Shown in pieces: positions 25,615 to 33,748 of a stretch of DNA of 64,000 nucleotides (position 1 is its first letter; each line of letters opens with the position of its first letter). Under the pieces are notes generated by a model. The model made no database searches and was not told the DNA's origin. It worked only from the letters and a program-made list of their open reading frames with translations. The translations under genes and the position numbers were made by a program. Source of the DNA: Pseudonocardia hierapolitana (GTDB taxonomy: Bacteria; Actinomycetota; Actinomycetes; Mycobacteriales; Pseudonocardiaceae); assembly GCF_007994075.1 (NCBI RefSeq), contig NZ_VIWU01000001.1, positions 1,984,001-2,048,000 of the forward strand, read 5' to 3'.

Positions 25615-27812
25615 CCAGCTCCCGTAATCACACGCGCGGTCTCGCCAGGATCATCCTGGCGAGCCTCGCCATCGGCGCGCTCACGCTTCCCGTCACCGCG
25701 GGCTCGGCCGCGGCTGCGACCGCGGGCAACGCCGTGGCCCAGTCGACTCCGCCAGGGGGCAGCGACACCGGTGGTAGTGCCACCGACCCCGGCGGTGACG
25801 GGAGTGGCTCCGGCAGCGACCCCGGCGGCGACGGCGGCGGGAGCGGCGGCGGAAGCGACCCCGGCGACGGTGGCGGCAGCGGCGGCGGCAGCGGTGGCGG
25901 CAACACGAACCCCGACCCCGACCCACCGCGCGCCGTCACCCCGAGGCCCACCGGACCCTCCCAGCAGGAGCTCGAAGAGAAGCGCCAGCAGGAGGAGCAG
26001 CGCAAGGCGGAGGAGAAGGCCGCGAAGGAGGCGGCCGAAGCTGCCCGCAAGGCCGAGGAGAAGCGCCTCAAGGAGATCGAGCGGCAGCGGCGAGAGGCCG
26101 CCGAGCGCGCCGAGCAGGCAGCCAAGGCGCGTGCGTCGTGGGACGAGCGCGGCCGGCCCCGCCAGATGGTCACCATCCGCACGGACCGCGTCGAGGTCGT
26201 CGACAACGGGCGGCTCACCACCCTCGTCCCGCGGCGCCCCGGCTCGCTGGACCTGCAGGGGCTCGATCGCATGCTGCCGGCCGACTGGATCACCATCGAC
26301 GGCGACACCGCCACGGTGAACACGGCCATCGTCCTGACGCCGGGCGTCAACTTCGAGATCGCCGACATCCCCACCGTCAAGCTGACCGGTGGACCCGAGG
26401 TGCCGGACGCCTCCGCGATCTACACCGGCAGCGGGCGGCTGACGCTGAAGAACACCACGCTCTCGGGCGTCGACCGCGGCGGGCAGCAGCTGCCGATGGA
26501 CGCGGTCGGCCGGCCCTTCCTCGAAGCGGCGGGCGGCGGCGAGATCAACGCCACGGACGTCACCATCACCGACATGGGCGTCCCCGAGCACGGCCAGGCG
26601 ACCGCGGAACCCGCCGTGGGCTTCAACCCGGGCAGCACCGGATCGCTCGTCCGCACCACGCTGCAGCGCAACAACGTCGGCGTGGAGGTCTCGAAGGCCC
26701 AGGGCGTGCAGCTCGACGGGCTGACGGTCACCGAGTCCGAGGGCGACGGCATCGTCCTCAACGGCGACCGGGGCACCCGCATGGCCAATCTCCGCGCCGA
26801 GAAGAACGGCGGCAACGGGATGTTCGTCGGCGGGGACAACTCCGACCGGCCGATCAGCGGACTCACCACGCTGAACAACAAGCTCTACGGCCTGGTCGTG
26901 ACGGTGCAGAAGGGCACCAAGATCAGTGGCATCAGCACCGAGGCCGACGAGGCGGGCGGCCTGCGGCTGAACCAGGTGGAGAACGTCACGGTCACCGACT
27001 TCGCAGCCACCGACCAGCCGATCGGCATCTTCACCCACGTCGGCAGCACCGGCATCGTGCTCGACAACGTCCGCACGAACGGCGGGCGCCGGGGCGTGGT
27101 GGTCGAGAAGAGCACCACCAACCTGGAGCTGAAGAACTCGACCATCGAGGGTGCCCGGGTCGCCGGCGTGAACGTCGGTGGCAAGGAGATCCAGGTCAAC
27201 GGCGTGCAGATCACCGACGCCAAGGCGGGTGTGCGCGTCGAGCGCGGCGCCGCGCACGTCAAGCTCACCGGCACGACGATCGACGGCGGTCGCGACGGGG
27301 TCGTCTCCTCGCCGGGTGCGCAGGACGTCACCATCACCGACCTCACGGCCAACAACGTCGAGGACGGCGCGATCCGTCTCGGCACCCCGCACGCCGTGGT
27401 CAGCGGCGGCACGATCAACGGTGGTGCCACCGGCATCCAGGTCACCGGACCGGCCACGATCACCGCGGTGGCGATCAACGGGCCCAGCGCGGGCATGCGG
27501 GTCCGCTCGTCCGAGATGGTGCGCGCGGAGAACGTCGCGATCGAGGCCACCGACCTGGGGCTCGACGTGTCGCCCGGTAGCCAGATGGTGCTCGCCAACT
27601 CGAGCGTGCACGCGCTGGAGGCCGTCCGCGGGGTGTTCACACCGGAAGGCGCGAACAACATCAGCCTTCCCCCGCTCAACCTGCTGGCCGCCATGGGCGT
27701 GCCGCTGATCCTGCTGGCCATCGTGCTGGAGCAGGTGCACTCATTCCGCCAGCGCAAGGTGGGCGGCAACAAGAAGCGCCTGCCCCCGGCGATCCCGGTG
27801 GGTGCCGGCTAG
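25611..27812 (+). CDS. Membrane-anchored coiled-coil/beta-helix protein (copy A)
   Basis: 733 residues. It has a signal peptide (to about 38), a Gly/Ser/Asp-rich linker (about 45-105), a highly charged coiled coil (about 115-175, EEKRQQEEQRKAEEKAAKEA) and a short globular segment. A long right-handed parallel beta-helix follows (about 260-690, repeats such as GDGIVLNGDRGTRMANL). The C-terminus has one transmembrane helix (PLNLLAAMGVPLILLAIVLE) and a basic tail. The helix lacks the Y-x2-D-P-H epimerase motif. It could scaffold, bind or guide the nascent polysaccharide; no enzymatic role is visible. The ATG overlaps the GT2 stop (ATGA). Confidence 0.7.
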   Translation: MTSSRNHTRGLARIILASLAIGALTLPVTAGSAAAATAGNAVAQSTPPGGSDTGGSATDPGGDGSGSGSDPGGDGGGSGGGSDPGDGGGSGGGSGGGNTNPDPDPPRAVTPRPTGPSQQELEEKRQQEEQRKAEEKAAKEAAEAARKAEEKRLKEIERQRREAAERAEQAAKARASWDERGRPRQMVTIRTDRVEVVDNGRLTTLVPRRPGSLDLQGLDRMLPADWITIDGDTATVNTAIVLTPGVNFEIADIPTVKLTGGPEVPDASAIYTGSGRLTLKNTTLSGVDRGGQQLPMDAVGRPFLEAAGGGEINATDVTITDMGVPEHGQATAEPAVGFNPGSTGSLVRTTLQRNNVGVEVSKAQGVQLDGLTVTESEGDGIVLNGDRGTRMANLRAEKNGGNGMFVGGDNSDRPISGLTTLNNKLYGLVVTVQKGTKISGISTEADEAGGLRLNQVENVTVTDFAATDQPIGIFTHVGSTGIVLDNVRTNGGRRGVVVEKSTTNLELKNSTIEGARVAGVNVGGKEIQVNGVQITDAKAGVRVERGAAHVKLTGTTIDGGRDGVVSSPGAQDVTITDLTANNVEDGAIRLGTPHAVVSGGTINGGATGIQVTGPATITAVAINGPSAGMRVRSSEMVRAENVAIEATDLGLDVSPGSQMVLANSSVHALEAVRGVFTPEGANNISLPPLNLLAAMGVPLILLAIVLEQVHSFRQRKVGGNKKRLPPAIPVGAG

Positions 27813-27819
27813 GAACGCG

Positions 27820-28722
27820 ATGTCCAGATCTCCGTCCCGGCGCGCCGCCGCCGCGGTCCTCGGCGTCCTGCTCGTGGGCGTCGCGGGCTGCGGCGGCGGT
27901 GCGTCGTCCTCGGACGCGGAGCCCCCGGCCCCCGGTACCACCGGCAGCGGCGTCGAACCGGCGGCGTTGGAGGAGTTCCTCGGCAACGGGCTGCGCCACA
28001 CCGGGGACGGTGGGTTCGGACTGGACATCTCCCAGGTGGTGGAGGACCCGGACGCGCCGAGCGGGGAGCTGCTGCGCGCGTTCTACCCCGCCGGGTCGGC
28101 GAGCCGCGGCACCGACGGGCCCGACGGCGGGATGCAGGCGCGCATGCGACTGCCCGGACCCACCGACGTGGTCGATCTGACCTACCAGGTGCGGTTCCCG
28201 GAGGGCTTCGACTTCGTCAAGGGCGGCAAGCTGCCCGGGCTCTACGGCGGCGCGGGCAACAGCGGCGGCGAGATACCGGACGGCAGCGACGGCTTCTCCA
28301 CCCGCTACATGTGGCGGGCCGACGGCGCGGGCGAGGTGTACGCGTACCTCCCGACCTCCGAGGAGCACGGCACGTCGCTCGGGCGGGGGTGCTGGTCGTT
28401 CGCGCCCGGGTTGTGGACCACCATCCGGCAGCGGGTGCAGCTGAACACCCCTGACGAGTCCGACGGCCGGATCTCGGTCTGGCAGGACGACCGGCTCGTG
28501 CTGGACCGCGGCGACCTGCAGTTCCGCACCGGCGGCGCGCTCCGGATCGACGGGCTCTTCTTCTCCACCTTCTTCGGCGGCGGCGACTCGTCCTGGGCGA
28601 GCCCCGCGGACCAGTACGCCGACTTCGCCGAGTTCGACCTCACCGAGGGCTCGGAGCCCCCACCGGGGGAGCCGCCTGCGTCCGACGACGACAGCGACTG
28701 CGGCACCCCGGGCGCATCATGA
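27820..28722 (+). CDS. Polysaccharide lyase family 14-like lipoprotein
   Basis: 300 residues from ATG 27820. Signal peptide with a lipobox (VGVAGC), so it is likely anchored on the outer face of the membrane. The body resembles the PL14 jelly-roll lyases: GGKLPGLYGG, FSTRYMWR, a GRGCWSF segment, and LFFSTFFGGGDSSWASP near the end. PL14 enzymes cleave alginate or glucuronate-containing chains by beta-elimination. It sits 7 nt after the beta-helix gene and overlaps the epimerase gene by ATGA, so it belongs to the operon and probably trims the product during export. Operon B has no counterpart. Confidence 0.75.
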   Translation: MSRSPSRRAAAAVLGVLLVGVAGCGGGASSSDAEPPAPGTTGSGVEPAALEEFLGNGLRHTGDGGFGLDISQVVEDPDAPSGELLRAFYPAGSASRGTDGPDGGMQARMRLPGPTDVVDLTYQVRFPEGFDFVKGGKLPGLYGGAGNSGGEIPDGSDGFSTRYMWRADGAGEVYAYLPTSEEHGTSLGRGCWSFAPGLWTTIRQRVQLNTPDESDGRISVWQDDRLVLDRGDLQFRTGGALRIDGLFFSTFFGGGDSSWASPADQYADFAEFDLTEGSEPPPGEPPASDDDSDCGTPGAS

Positions 28723-30125
28723 CCACCGGCGTCACATCCGGTGCAGACCCGAGGATGACCCAGACGATGTCTCGACCGACCGCCTCCCACGCTGCCCGTC
28801 CCCGTGGCCGGACCGCCGTGCTCGGGGTACTCCTGGCCGTCGCCGCACTGCTGGCGAGCGCCTGCGGCAACCCGGCCCCCGACCCGCTCACGCGGAAGGA
28901 GGCGCCACCCAACGAGAAGGTGGACCCCGCCCAGCCGTGCGTGCGGGACGCCTCGGGCGGCGGTGGAGGCGAAGAGGGGGGTGGCGCGCCCACCGCCCGG
29001 TTCGACGCCGCCTCGAACACGATCAACCTGACCGCAGGCGAGGGGGTGACGCTGCCTGCGCTGGCCCAGCGCGTCAGCGGCAACACGCTGCGCGACACGG
29101 GCGACGGCGTGTGGGAGCTGCGCGCCGACATCGCCATCCTCAACGGGGCCTCGCTGCGGATCGCGGCGCCCGAGGTCAAGTGGCTCAAGCTGATCAGCGA
29201 GAACGGCAAGTTCGCATCGCTGAAGCCCTCCGGCGGGGGCCTGGACGTCGTCGGCTCCTGCATCACGTCGTGGGACCCGGGAGCGAACGCCGCCGACACG
29301 AACCTCGACGACGGCCGCGGCTACCTGCTCGCCCGCGACGGCGCGCGGATGGACATCGACAACGCCGAGCTCCGCTTCCTCGGCAACGGCACGGTCGAGT
29401 CCTACGGGCTCTCCTGGCGCACCGAGGGCACGACCGGGAAGATCACCAACAGCGTCGTGTCCAACAACTACTTCGGCCTCTACAGCTACGAGGTGAACGG
29501 GCTCGTCATCACCAACAACGAGTTCCACGACAACCAGCTGTACGGCATCGACCCGCACACCGGGTCACACAACATGACCATCGAGGGCAACGTCGTCCAC
29601 GACAACGGCAAGCACGGCATCATCCTCGCCGAGGACTGCACCGACAGCGTCATCCGCAACAACACCGTCTACCGCAACGCCCACCACGGGATCGTGCTCT
29701 ACCTGCGGTCGGACCGGAACACGATCGAAGGCAACGACACCTTCGCCAACGCCGCCCAGGGCATCAACATCAACGAGTCGCACGACAGCGTCATCCGGAA
29801 CAACCGCGTCTACGACAACAACGAGTCCGGCATCGGCGTCACCCAGACCTCCGAGAACAACCTCGTCGAGAACAACCAGGTCCGGGGGAACAAGCAGGAC
29901 GGTGTGCGTGTGGTGAGCGAGTCGGCCCGGAGCACGGTCCGCGCCAACACGGTGGGCGAGAACGGCCGGTACGGCGTGTACGTCGACATCGACGGCGACG
30001 TGGACATCGCGGACAACACGATCTTCGCCAACCGGTCGGGGATCATGCTGAAGGGCTCGGCCGTCGTGCCCGACGGAACGAACTCGATCTTCGACAACCA
30101 GCAGGCCCCGATCGTCAACGACTGA
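28719..30125 (+). CDS. AlgG/AlgE-like mannuronan C5-epimerase, lipoprotein (copy A)
   Basis: 468 residues from ATG 28719 (the overlap with the lyase stop supports this start; 28755 and 28767 are alternatives). Signal peptide with lipobox ending LLASAC (Cys49). A right-handed parallel beta-helix follows (about 185-460). The motif YGIDPHTGSHN places Tyr275, Asp278 and His280 exactly as Tyr149, Asp152 and His154 of AlgE4, the catalytic residues of alginate C5-epimerases. HDNGKHGIILAEDC next to it is also AlgG-like. It should convert D-uronate residues to their C5 epimers in the polymer outside the cell. The substrate (mannuronan or another uronan) is not proven. Confidence 0.82.
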   Translation: MTTGVTSGADPRMTQTMSRPTASHAARPRGRTAVLGVLLAVAALLASACGNPAPDPLTRKEAPPNEKVDPAQPCVRDASGGGGGEEGGGAPTARFDAASNTINLTAGEGVTLPALAQRVSGNTLRDTGDGVWELRADIAILNGASLRIAAPEVKWLKLISENGKFASLKPSGGGLDVVGSCITSWDPGANAADTNLDDGRGYLLARDGARMDIDNAELRFLGNGTVESYGLSWRTEGTTGKITNSVVSNNYFGLYSYEVNGLVITNNEFHDNQLYGIDPHTGSHNMTIEGNVVHDNGKHGIILAEDCTDSVIRNNTVYRNAHHGIVLYLRSDRNTIEGNDTFANAAQGININESHDSVIRNNRVYDNNESGIGVTQTSENNLVENNQVRGNKQDGVRVVSESARSTVRANTVGENGRYGVYVDIDGDVDIADNTIFANRSGIMLKGSAVVPDGTNSIFDNQQAPIVND

Positions 30126-30180
30126 GCGCGCCGAGGTTCCGCGTCATCACCTGACCGGGACCGCGTTCCACCCGAACGAG

Positions 30181-30256
30181 CCGCCCGATCACGGGCGGGG
30201 CCGGCCCGGGCACATCTAACCTGATGCGCCCGGGCCGATCTTGTGCGCCCGATCGA
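30181..30256. terminator. Two hairpins ending operon A
   Basis: CCGCCC-GATCAC-GGGCGG (30181-30198) is followed by GGCCCGGGC (30203-30211) pairing with GCCCGGGCC (30248-30256). They lie 55-130 nt after the epimerase stop and just before the PL7 gene, suggesting termination and separate expression of the PL7 lyase. Confidence 0.45.
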
Positions 30257-30276
30257 CGTCCGACCGGGAGGGTCTC

Positions 30277-31062
30277 GTGCCGCGCATCTCCCCGCTCCTC
30301 GCCGCGCTGGTCGTCGCGCTCCCACCGGTCCCGATCCCCGACCCCGGACCGGGCATCGGTCCGCTGCTGGGCCAGCTGTGGGAACGGGCGCTCAGCCCGA
30401 TCCGCGACGTGAAGTTCCCCGCGGACCTGGTCGACCTCGACAACTGGTACCTCACGCTGCCCACGGGCGAGAAGGGCGACCCGGACGACGTCTACCCGCC
30501 CGCCCTCGGTTCCTTCGTCGGCGACTGGTTCCGGCTGAACGACGCGCGCGACGGCATCGTGTTCTGCGCCCACGCAGGCGGTGCCACCACCAGGAACAGC
30601 AAGTACCCGCGCTCGGAGCTGCGGGAGATGCGGGGCGGTGCGCCGGCGAGCTGGTCGAACGAGTCCGGCACCCACACCATGAGGCTCCGGCAGGCCGTGA
30701 CGAAGCTGCCGCAGGCGAAGCCGCACGTCGTGACGGCACAGATCCACGACGAGGACGACGACGTCGTGATGGTGCGGCTCGAGGGCACGCAGCTCGAGGT
30801 CGAGTACGACGACGGCCGCAGCGAGATCGTCATCGACCCGCACTACGAGCTCGGGACCCCGTACGACCTGCGCATCGTGGCCGCCAACCGCGAGGTCGAG
30901 GTCTTCCACGACGACAGGCTGGTCGCCGACCTCCCGATCAGCGGTGACGGCTGGTACTTCAAGACCGGCAGCTACGTCCAGTCCAATCCGGAACGCGGCG
31001 AGGCTCCGGACGCCGTCGCCGAGGTCGTCCTGTACTCCCTCGAGGTCGAGCACTCTGGGTGA
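30277..31062 (+). CDS. PL7 alginate lyase
   Basis: 261 residues from GTG 30277 (GGGAGGG at good spacing). A hydrophobic N-terminus (PLLAALVVALPPVP) suggests export. The three diagnostic PL7 motifs are intact: RSELR at 112-116, QIH at 155-157 and YFKTGSYVQ at 227-235, with NWYLTLPTGEKG before them. These form the active-site groove with catalytic Arg, His and Tyr. The Ile in QIH is usually linked to guluronate-containing rather than pure mannuronate substrate. It follows operon A and reinforces an alginate-like polymer. Its role may be release or turnover of the polymer. Confidence 0.9.
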   Translation: MPRISPLLAALVVALPPVPIPDPGPGIGPLLGQLWERALSPIRDVKFPADLVDLDNWYLTLPTGEKGDPDDVYPPALGSFVGDWFRLNDARDGIVFCAHAGGATTRNSKYPRSELREMRGGAPASWSNESGTHTMRLRQAVTKLPQAKPHVVTAQIHDEDDDVVMVRLEGTQLEVEYDDGRSEIVIDPHYELGTPYDLRIVAANREVEVFHDDRLVADLPISGDGWYFKTGSYVQSNPERGEAPDAVAEVVLYSLEVEHSG

Positions 31063-31265
31063 ACGGATCCGGTGCGCCTGCGCCGCCGGCAAACGCTGCT
31101 TCCGCCGCCGGGGTGCGCCCGACCGGGCGACAGGTCGCCGAGCGGTCGCACAGGGGGTCATTTTTGCGCCGGGTGGCGACCCGCGGCCACCCGAATGGGT
31201 GTTTTCCGGATGGATACGGGTGACCCGGCAATTGCTCTGGATTCACCGGACCAGGTGTATTTTTT

Positions 31266-31281
31266 AGTGACCCACATCACA
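31266..31281. promoter_or_regulatory. CRP-like binding site, operon B
   Basis: AGTGACCCACATCACA contains GTGA-N6-TCAC, 237 nt before the gene start, and is followed by TGGTTAC like the operon A site (23136-23151). Confidence 0.55.
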
Positions 31282-31415
31282 ATCATGGTTACCCTTGGTT
31301 GAACGACATCCGTCGCCACGATCGCCCTCGAGGCGCCGGTGAGGCCCATATCTCACCCCTGAGCTGCCCCAACAGGCTACCGACCTACCAATAGCCCACA
31401 GTGCCCGGATACGAA

Positions 31416-31465
31416 GCGTAATCAGCAGTTACACGATCGTGGAGCCGCTCGATTGCGGAACCATC
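31416..31465 (+). promoter_or_regulatory. Conserved leader element, operon B
   Basis: GCGTAA, CGATCGTGGA (31434-31443) and CGATTGCGGAACCATC (31450-31465) match the blocks in the operon A leader, 52 nt before the ATG. See 23285-23334. Confidence 0.45.
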
Positions 31466-31517
31466 TCCCCTGACGCGACGGGTTCGGCCGCTCAGAAATA
31501 GGGGAAGGTGCAATTCC

Positions 31518-32465
31518 ATGCAGTCGTCGAGGATCTTCATCGTCGGTTCGGGCGTCGTGGGAACGGCGACGGGTGAGGGCTTCCTGGCGGCCGGTCACGA
31601 CGTCACGTTCATCGACATCGCACCGGAGCGGGTGCGCGAGCTGCGGGAGCGTGGCCTGGACGTGCGCACCGAGATCGACCTGACCGGCGAACCGGAGTCG
31701 CTCATCTTCCTGACCCTGCCCACACCCAACGACGGCCACCGCTACGACCTGTCCGCGTTCACCGCCGGCACCGCCGCCGTCGGCCGCGCCCTCGCCACGG
31801 CACGGGCGCACCACACCGTCGTCGTGCGCTCCACGGTGCCGCCCGGCACCACCGAGGGCCTGGTCCGCACGGTGCTCGAGGAGCAATCCGGCCGCGCCGT
31901 GGGCGAGGGCTTCGGGCTGGCGTCGAACCCCGAGTTCCTGCGCGCGGTGTCCGCGGCCGAGGACTTCGCCCACCCGTGGATGACCGTGATCGCCAGTCGC
32001 GATCCGCAGACCGTCCAGCGGCTGCGGGACCTGCTGTCGCCCTTCGGCGGTGAGCTGCGCACGTTCGCGGATCCGGCCGAGGCCGAGCTCGTCAAGTGCG
32101 CGCACAACATCTTCAACGCCACCAAGATCAGCTTCTGGAACGAGATGTGGCTGGTCGCCCGCAAGCTCGGCCTCGACCTCGACCCGATCGCCGCCACCGT
32201 GGCCCGCTCGGCCGAGGGCTCGATCAACCCGCAGTACGGAATCCGCGGCGGCGCCCCCTACGGCGGGGTGTGCCTGCCCAAGGACACCAAGGGCTTCCTC
32301 GGATTCGCCGACACGATCGGGGTGGACATGCCGCTGCTCTCCGCGGTGGTCGAGACGAACGACCGCCTCGCAGAATTCGTCGACCACGAGATCGCCAACC
32401 AGGCCGCAGCCGCCGACCAGATGCGGGCCCGCGCGATGGCGGGCTCCGACCGCGAGTCGGCATGA
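31518..32465 (+). CDS. UDP-glucose/GDP-mannose dehydrogenase family protein lacking the C-terminal domain (copy B)
   Basis: 315 residues, closely similar to the copy at 23384 along its whole length, beginning with the same MQSSRIFIVGSGVVG. The NAD motif, the Glu in NPEFLRAVSAAEDF, the Lys/Asn in KCAHNIFNATKISF and the catalytic Cys in GGVCLPKDTKGF are present. The C-terminal nucleotide-sugar domain is again missing; the protein ends about 65 residues after the catalytic cysteine. It overlaps the GT2 gene by ATGA. Sharing the truncation with copy A means it predates the duplication. Confidence 0.85.
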   Translation: MQSSRIFIVGSGVVGTATGEGFLAAGHDVTFIDIAPERVRELRERGLDVRTEIDLTGEPESLIFLTLPTPNDGHRYDLSAFTAGTAAVGRALATARAHHTVVVRSTVPPGTTEGLVRTVLEEQSGRAVGEGFGLASNPEFLRAVSAAEDFAHPWMTVIASRDPQTVQRLRDLLSPFGGELRTFADPAEAELVKCAHNIFNATKISFWNEMWLVARKLGLDLDPIAATVARSAEGSINPQYGIRGGAPYGGVCLPKDTKGFLGFADTIGVDMPLLSAVVETNDRLAEFVDHEIANQAAAADQMRARAMAGSDRESA

Positions 32466-33748
32466 ACCTTCCCGTCTACTACTACGTGCTGGGCACCCCG
32501 CTGGGGGTCCTCGGCCTGTTCCGCTGGGCCTGTTGGCTCGCCCGGCGCATCCCGGCGGTGCTCTACCGGCCCGTCCTCGCCGAGCACCGCCTGTCGATGA
32601 GCCTGGTCGTGCCGGTCTACCAGGAGGACCCGCAGATCTTCGCGGCGGCGATCGAGTCGTGGCTGGCCAACGACGTCGACGAGGTCATCCTCGTCATCGA
32701 CGCCTCGGACCGGATCTGCCAGGAGATCGCCCGCCGCTATCCGGTGACGGTCGTGGTCACCACCGTGCCCGGCAAGCGGGACGCACTGCGCCGGGGCTGG
32801 CGCAAGGCGACGACCGACCTGGTGGCGCTGGTCGACTCGGACACCGTGTGGGCCCCCGACGTCGCCATCGAGGTGTGCAAGCCGTTCGCGGACCCCCGCA
32901 TCGGCGGTGTCGGCACCCGGCAGTCCGTCTACGGCGCACGCGGGTTCCTGGCGCGGATCACCGACATGTTCCTCGACCACCGCTACTTCGACGAGAACGC
33001 CAGCCAGACCTACCTGGGCCGGTCCGTCTCGTGCCTCTCCGGGCGGACCGCGATCTACCGGCGCCACCTGCTGCTGGAGATCGAGGACGACTTCATGGAC
33101 GAGACGTTCTGGGGTGTGCCCTGCCTGTCGGGTGACGACAAGCGCCTCACGACGCTCATCCTCGAACGCGGCCACCTCACCTACATGCAGCGCACCGCCG
33201 AGGTCTGGTCCACCTTCCCGGACCAGTGGCGGATCTTCTTCCGCCAGCGGCTGCGCTGGGCGCGCAACACCTGGCGCTCGGACCTGCGTGCGCTGTCGCG
33301 GCCCTGGGTGTGGCGCCATCCGTTCCTCGCCTACACGATGGTCGACAAGGCCGTCAGCGGCTTCACGCTCCTGCTCGGCCCGATCTTCATGGTCGTCGCG
33401 CTCGTCCACCAGAACTGGATCTTCGCGGCCGTGCTCGCGCTGTGGTGGCAGATCAGCCGCTCGGCCAAGCTGCTGCCGCACATCAGGCGCAGGCCGTCCA
33501 GCTTCTTCCTGGTGCCCGGCTACGTCTTCGTCTCCTGGGTCATGGCATTGATCAAGATCCAGGCGCTTCTCACCATCCGCCGCCAGCGCTGGCTCACCCG
33601 CCAGGTCGCCGTCGAGAACGGCGAGGTGGTGCGCACGTCGCAGCCGGGCGCACACCTGCACCAGCAGCAGGAGCCAGAAGCGCAGGCGCGGGCCGAGGGC
33701 CGGGAGCAGCAGAGGCCGAGCCAGTCCCGCACGGAGGCGGCGGTATGA
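32462..33748 (+). CDS. Membrane glycosyltransferase family 2, hyaluronan-synthase-like (copy B)
   Basis: 428 residues, a full-length paralogue of the copy A synthase. It keeps DSDTVW, LSGDDKRLT and RQRLRWARNTW (QxxRW), with one N-terminal and about four C-terminal transmembrane helices. The C-terminal tail after VENGEVVR is different and Gln/Glu-rich (HQQQEPEAQARAE). It is coupled by 4-nt overlaps to the dehydrogenase upstream and the beta-helix gene downstream. Confidence 0.88.
   Translation: MNLPVYYYVLGTPLGVLGLFRWACWLARRIPAVLYRPVLAEHRLSMSLVVPVYQEDPQIFAAAIESWLANDVDEVILVIDASDRICQEIARRYPVTVVVTTVPGKRDALRRGWRKATTDLVALVDSDTVWAPDVAIEVCKPFADPRIGGVGTRQSVYGARGFLARITDMFLDHRYFDENASQTYLGRSVSCLSGRTAIYRRHLLLEIEDDFMDETFWGVPCLSGDDKRLTTLILERGHLTYMQRTAEVWSTFPDQWRIFFRQRLRWARNTWRSDLRALSRPWVWRHPFLAYTMVDKAVSGFTLLLGPIFMVVALVHQNWIFAAVLALWWQISRSAKLLPHIRRRPSSFFLVPGYVFVSWVMALIKIQALLTIRRQRWLTRQVAVENGEVVRTSQPGAHLHQQQEPEAQARAEGREQQRPSQSRTEAAV

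Larger units (their letters stand above)
31063..31517. other. 455-nt intergenic region upstream of polyuronate operon B
   Basis: No gene. The left 190 nt show nothing recognisable. A CRP-like site lies at 31266-31281 and a leader of about 237 nt leads to the dehydrogenase ATG. The stretch around 31195-31300 is AT-rich compared with its surroundings, consistent with a promoter. Confidence 0.5.

Noticed and set aside
24364..33748. Hyaluronan synthase operon
   Set aside because: The GT2 motifs fit hyaluronan synthase, but C5-epimerase, PL14 and PL7 genes do not belong to hyaluronan synthesis, and no UDP-GlcNAc supply genes are present.
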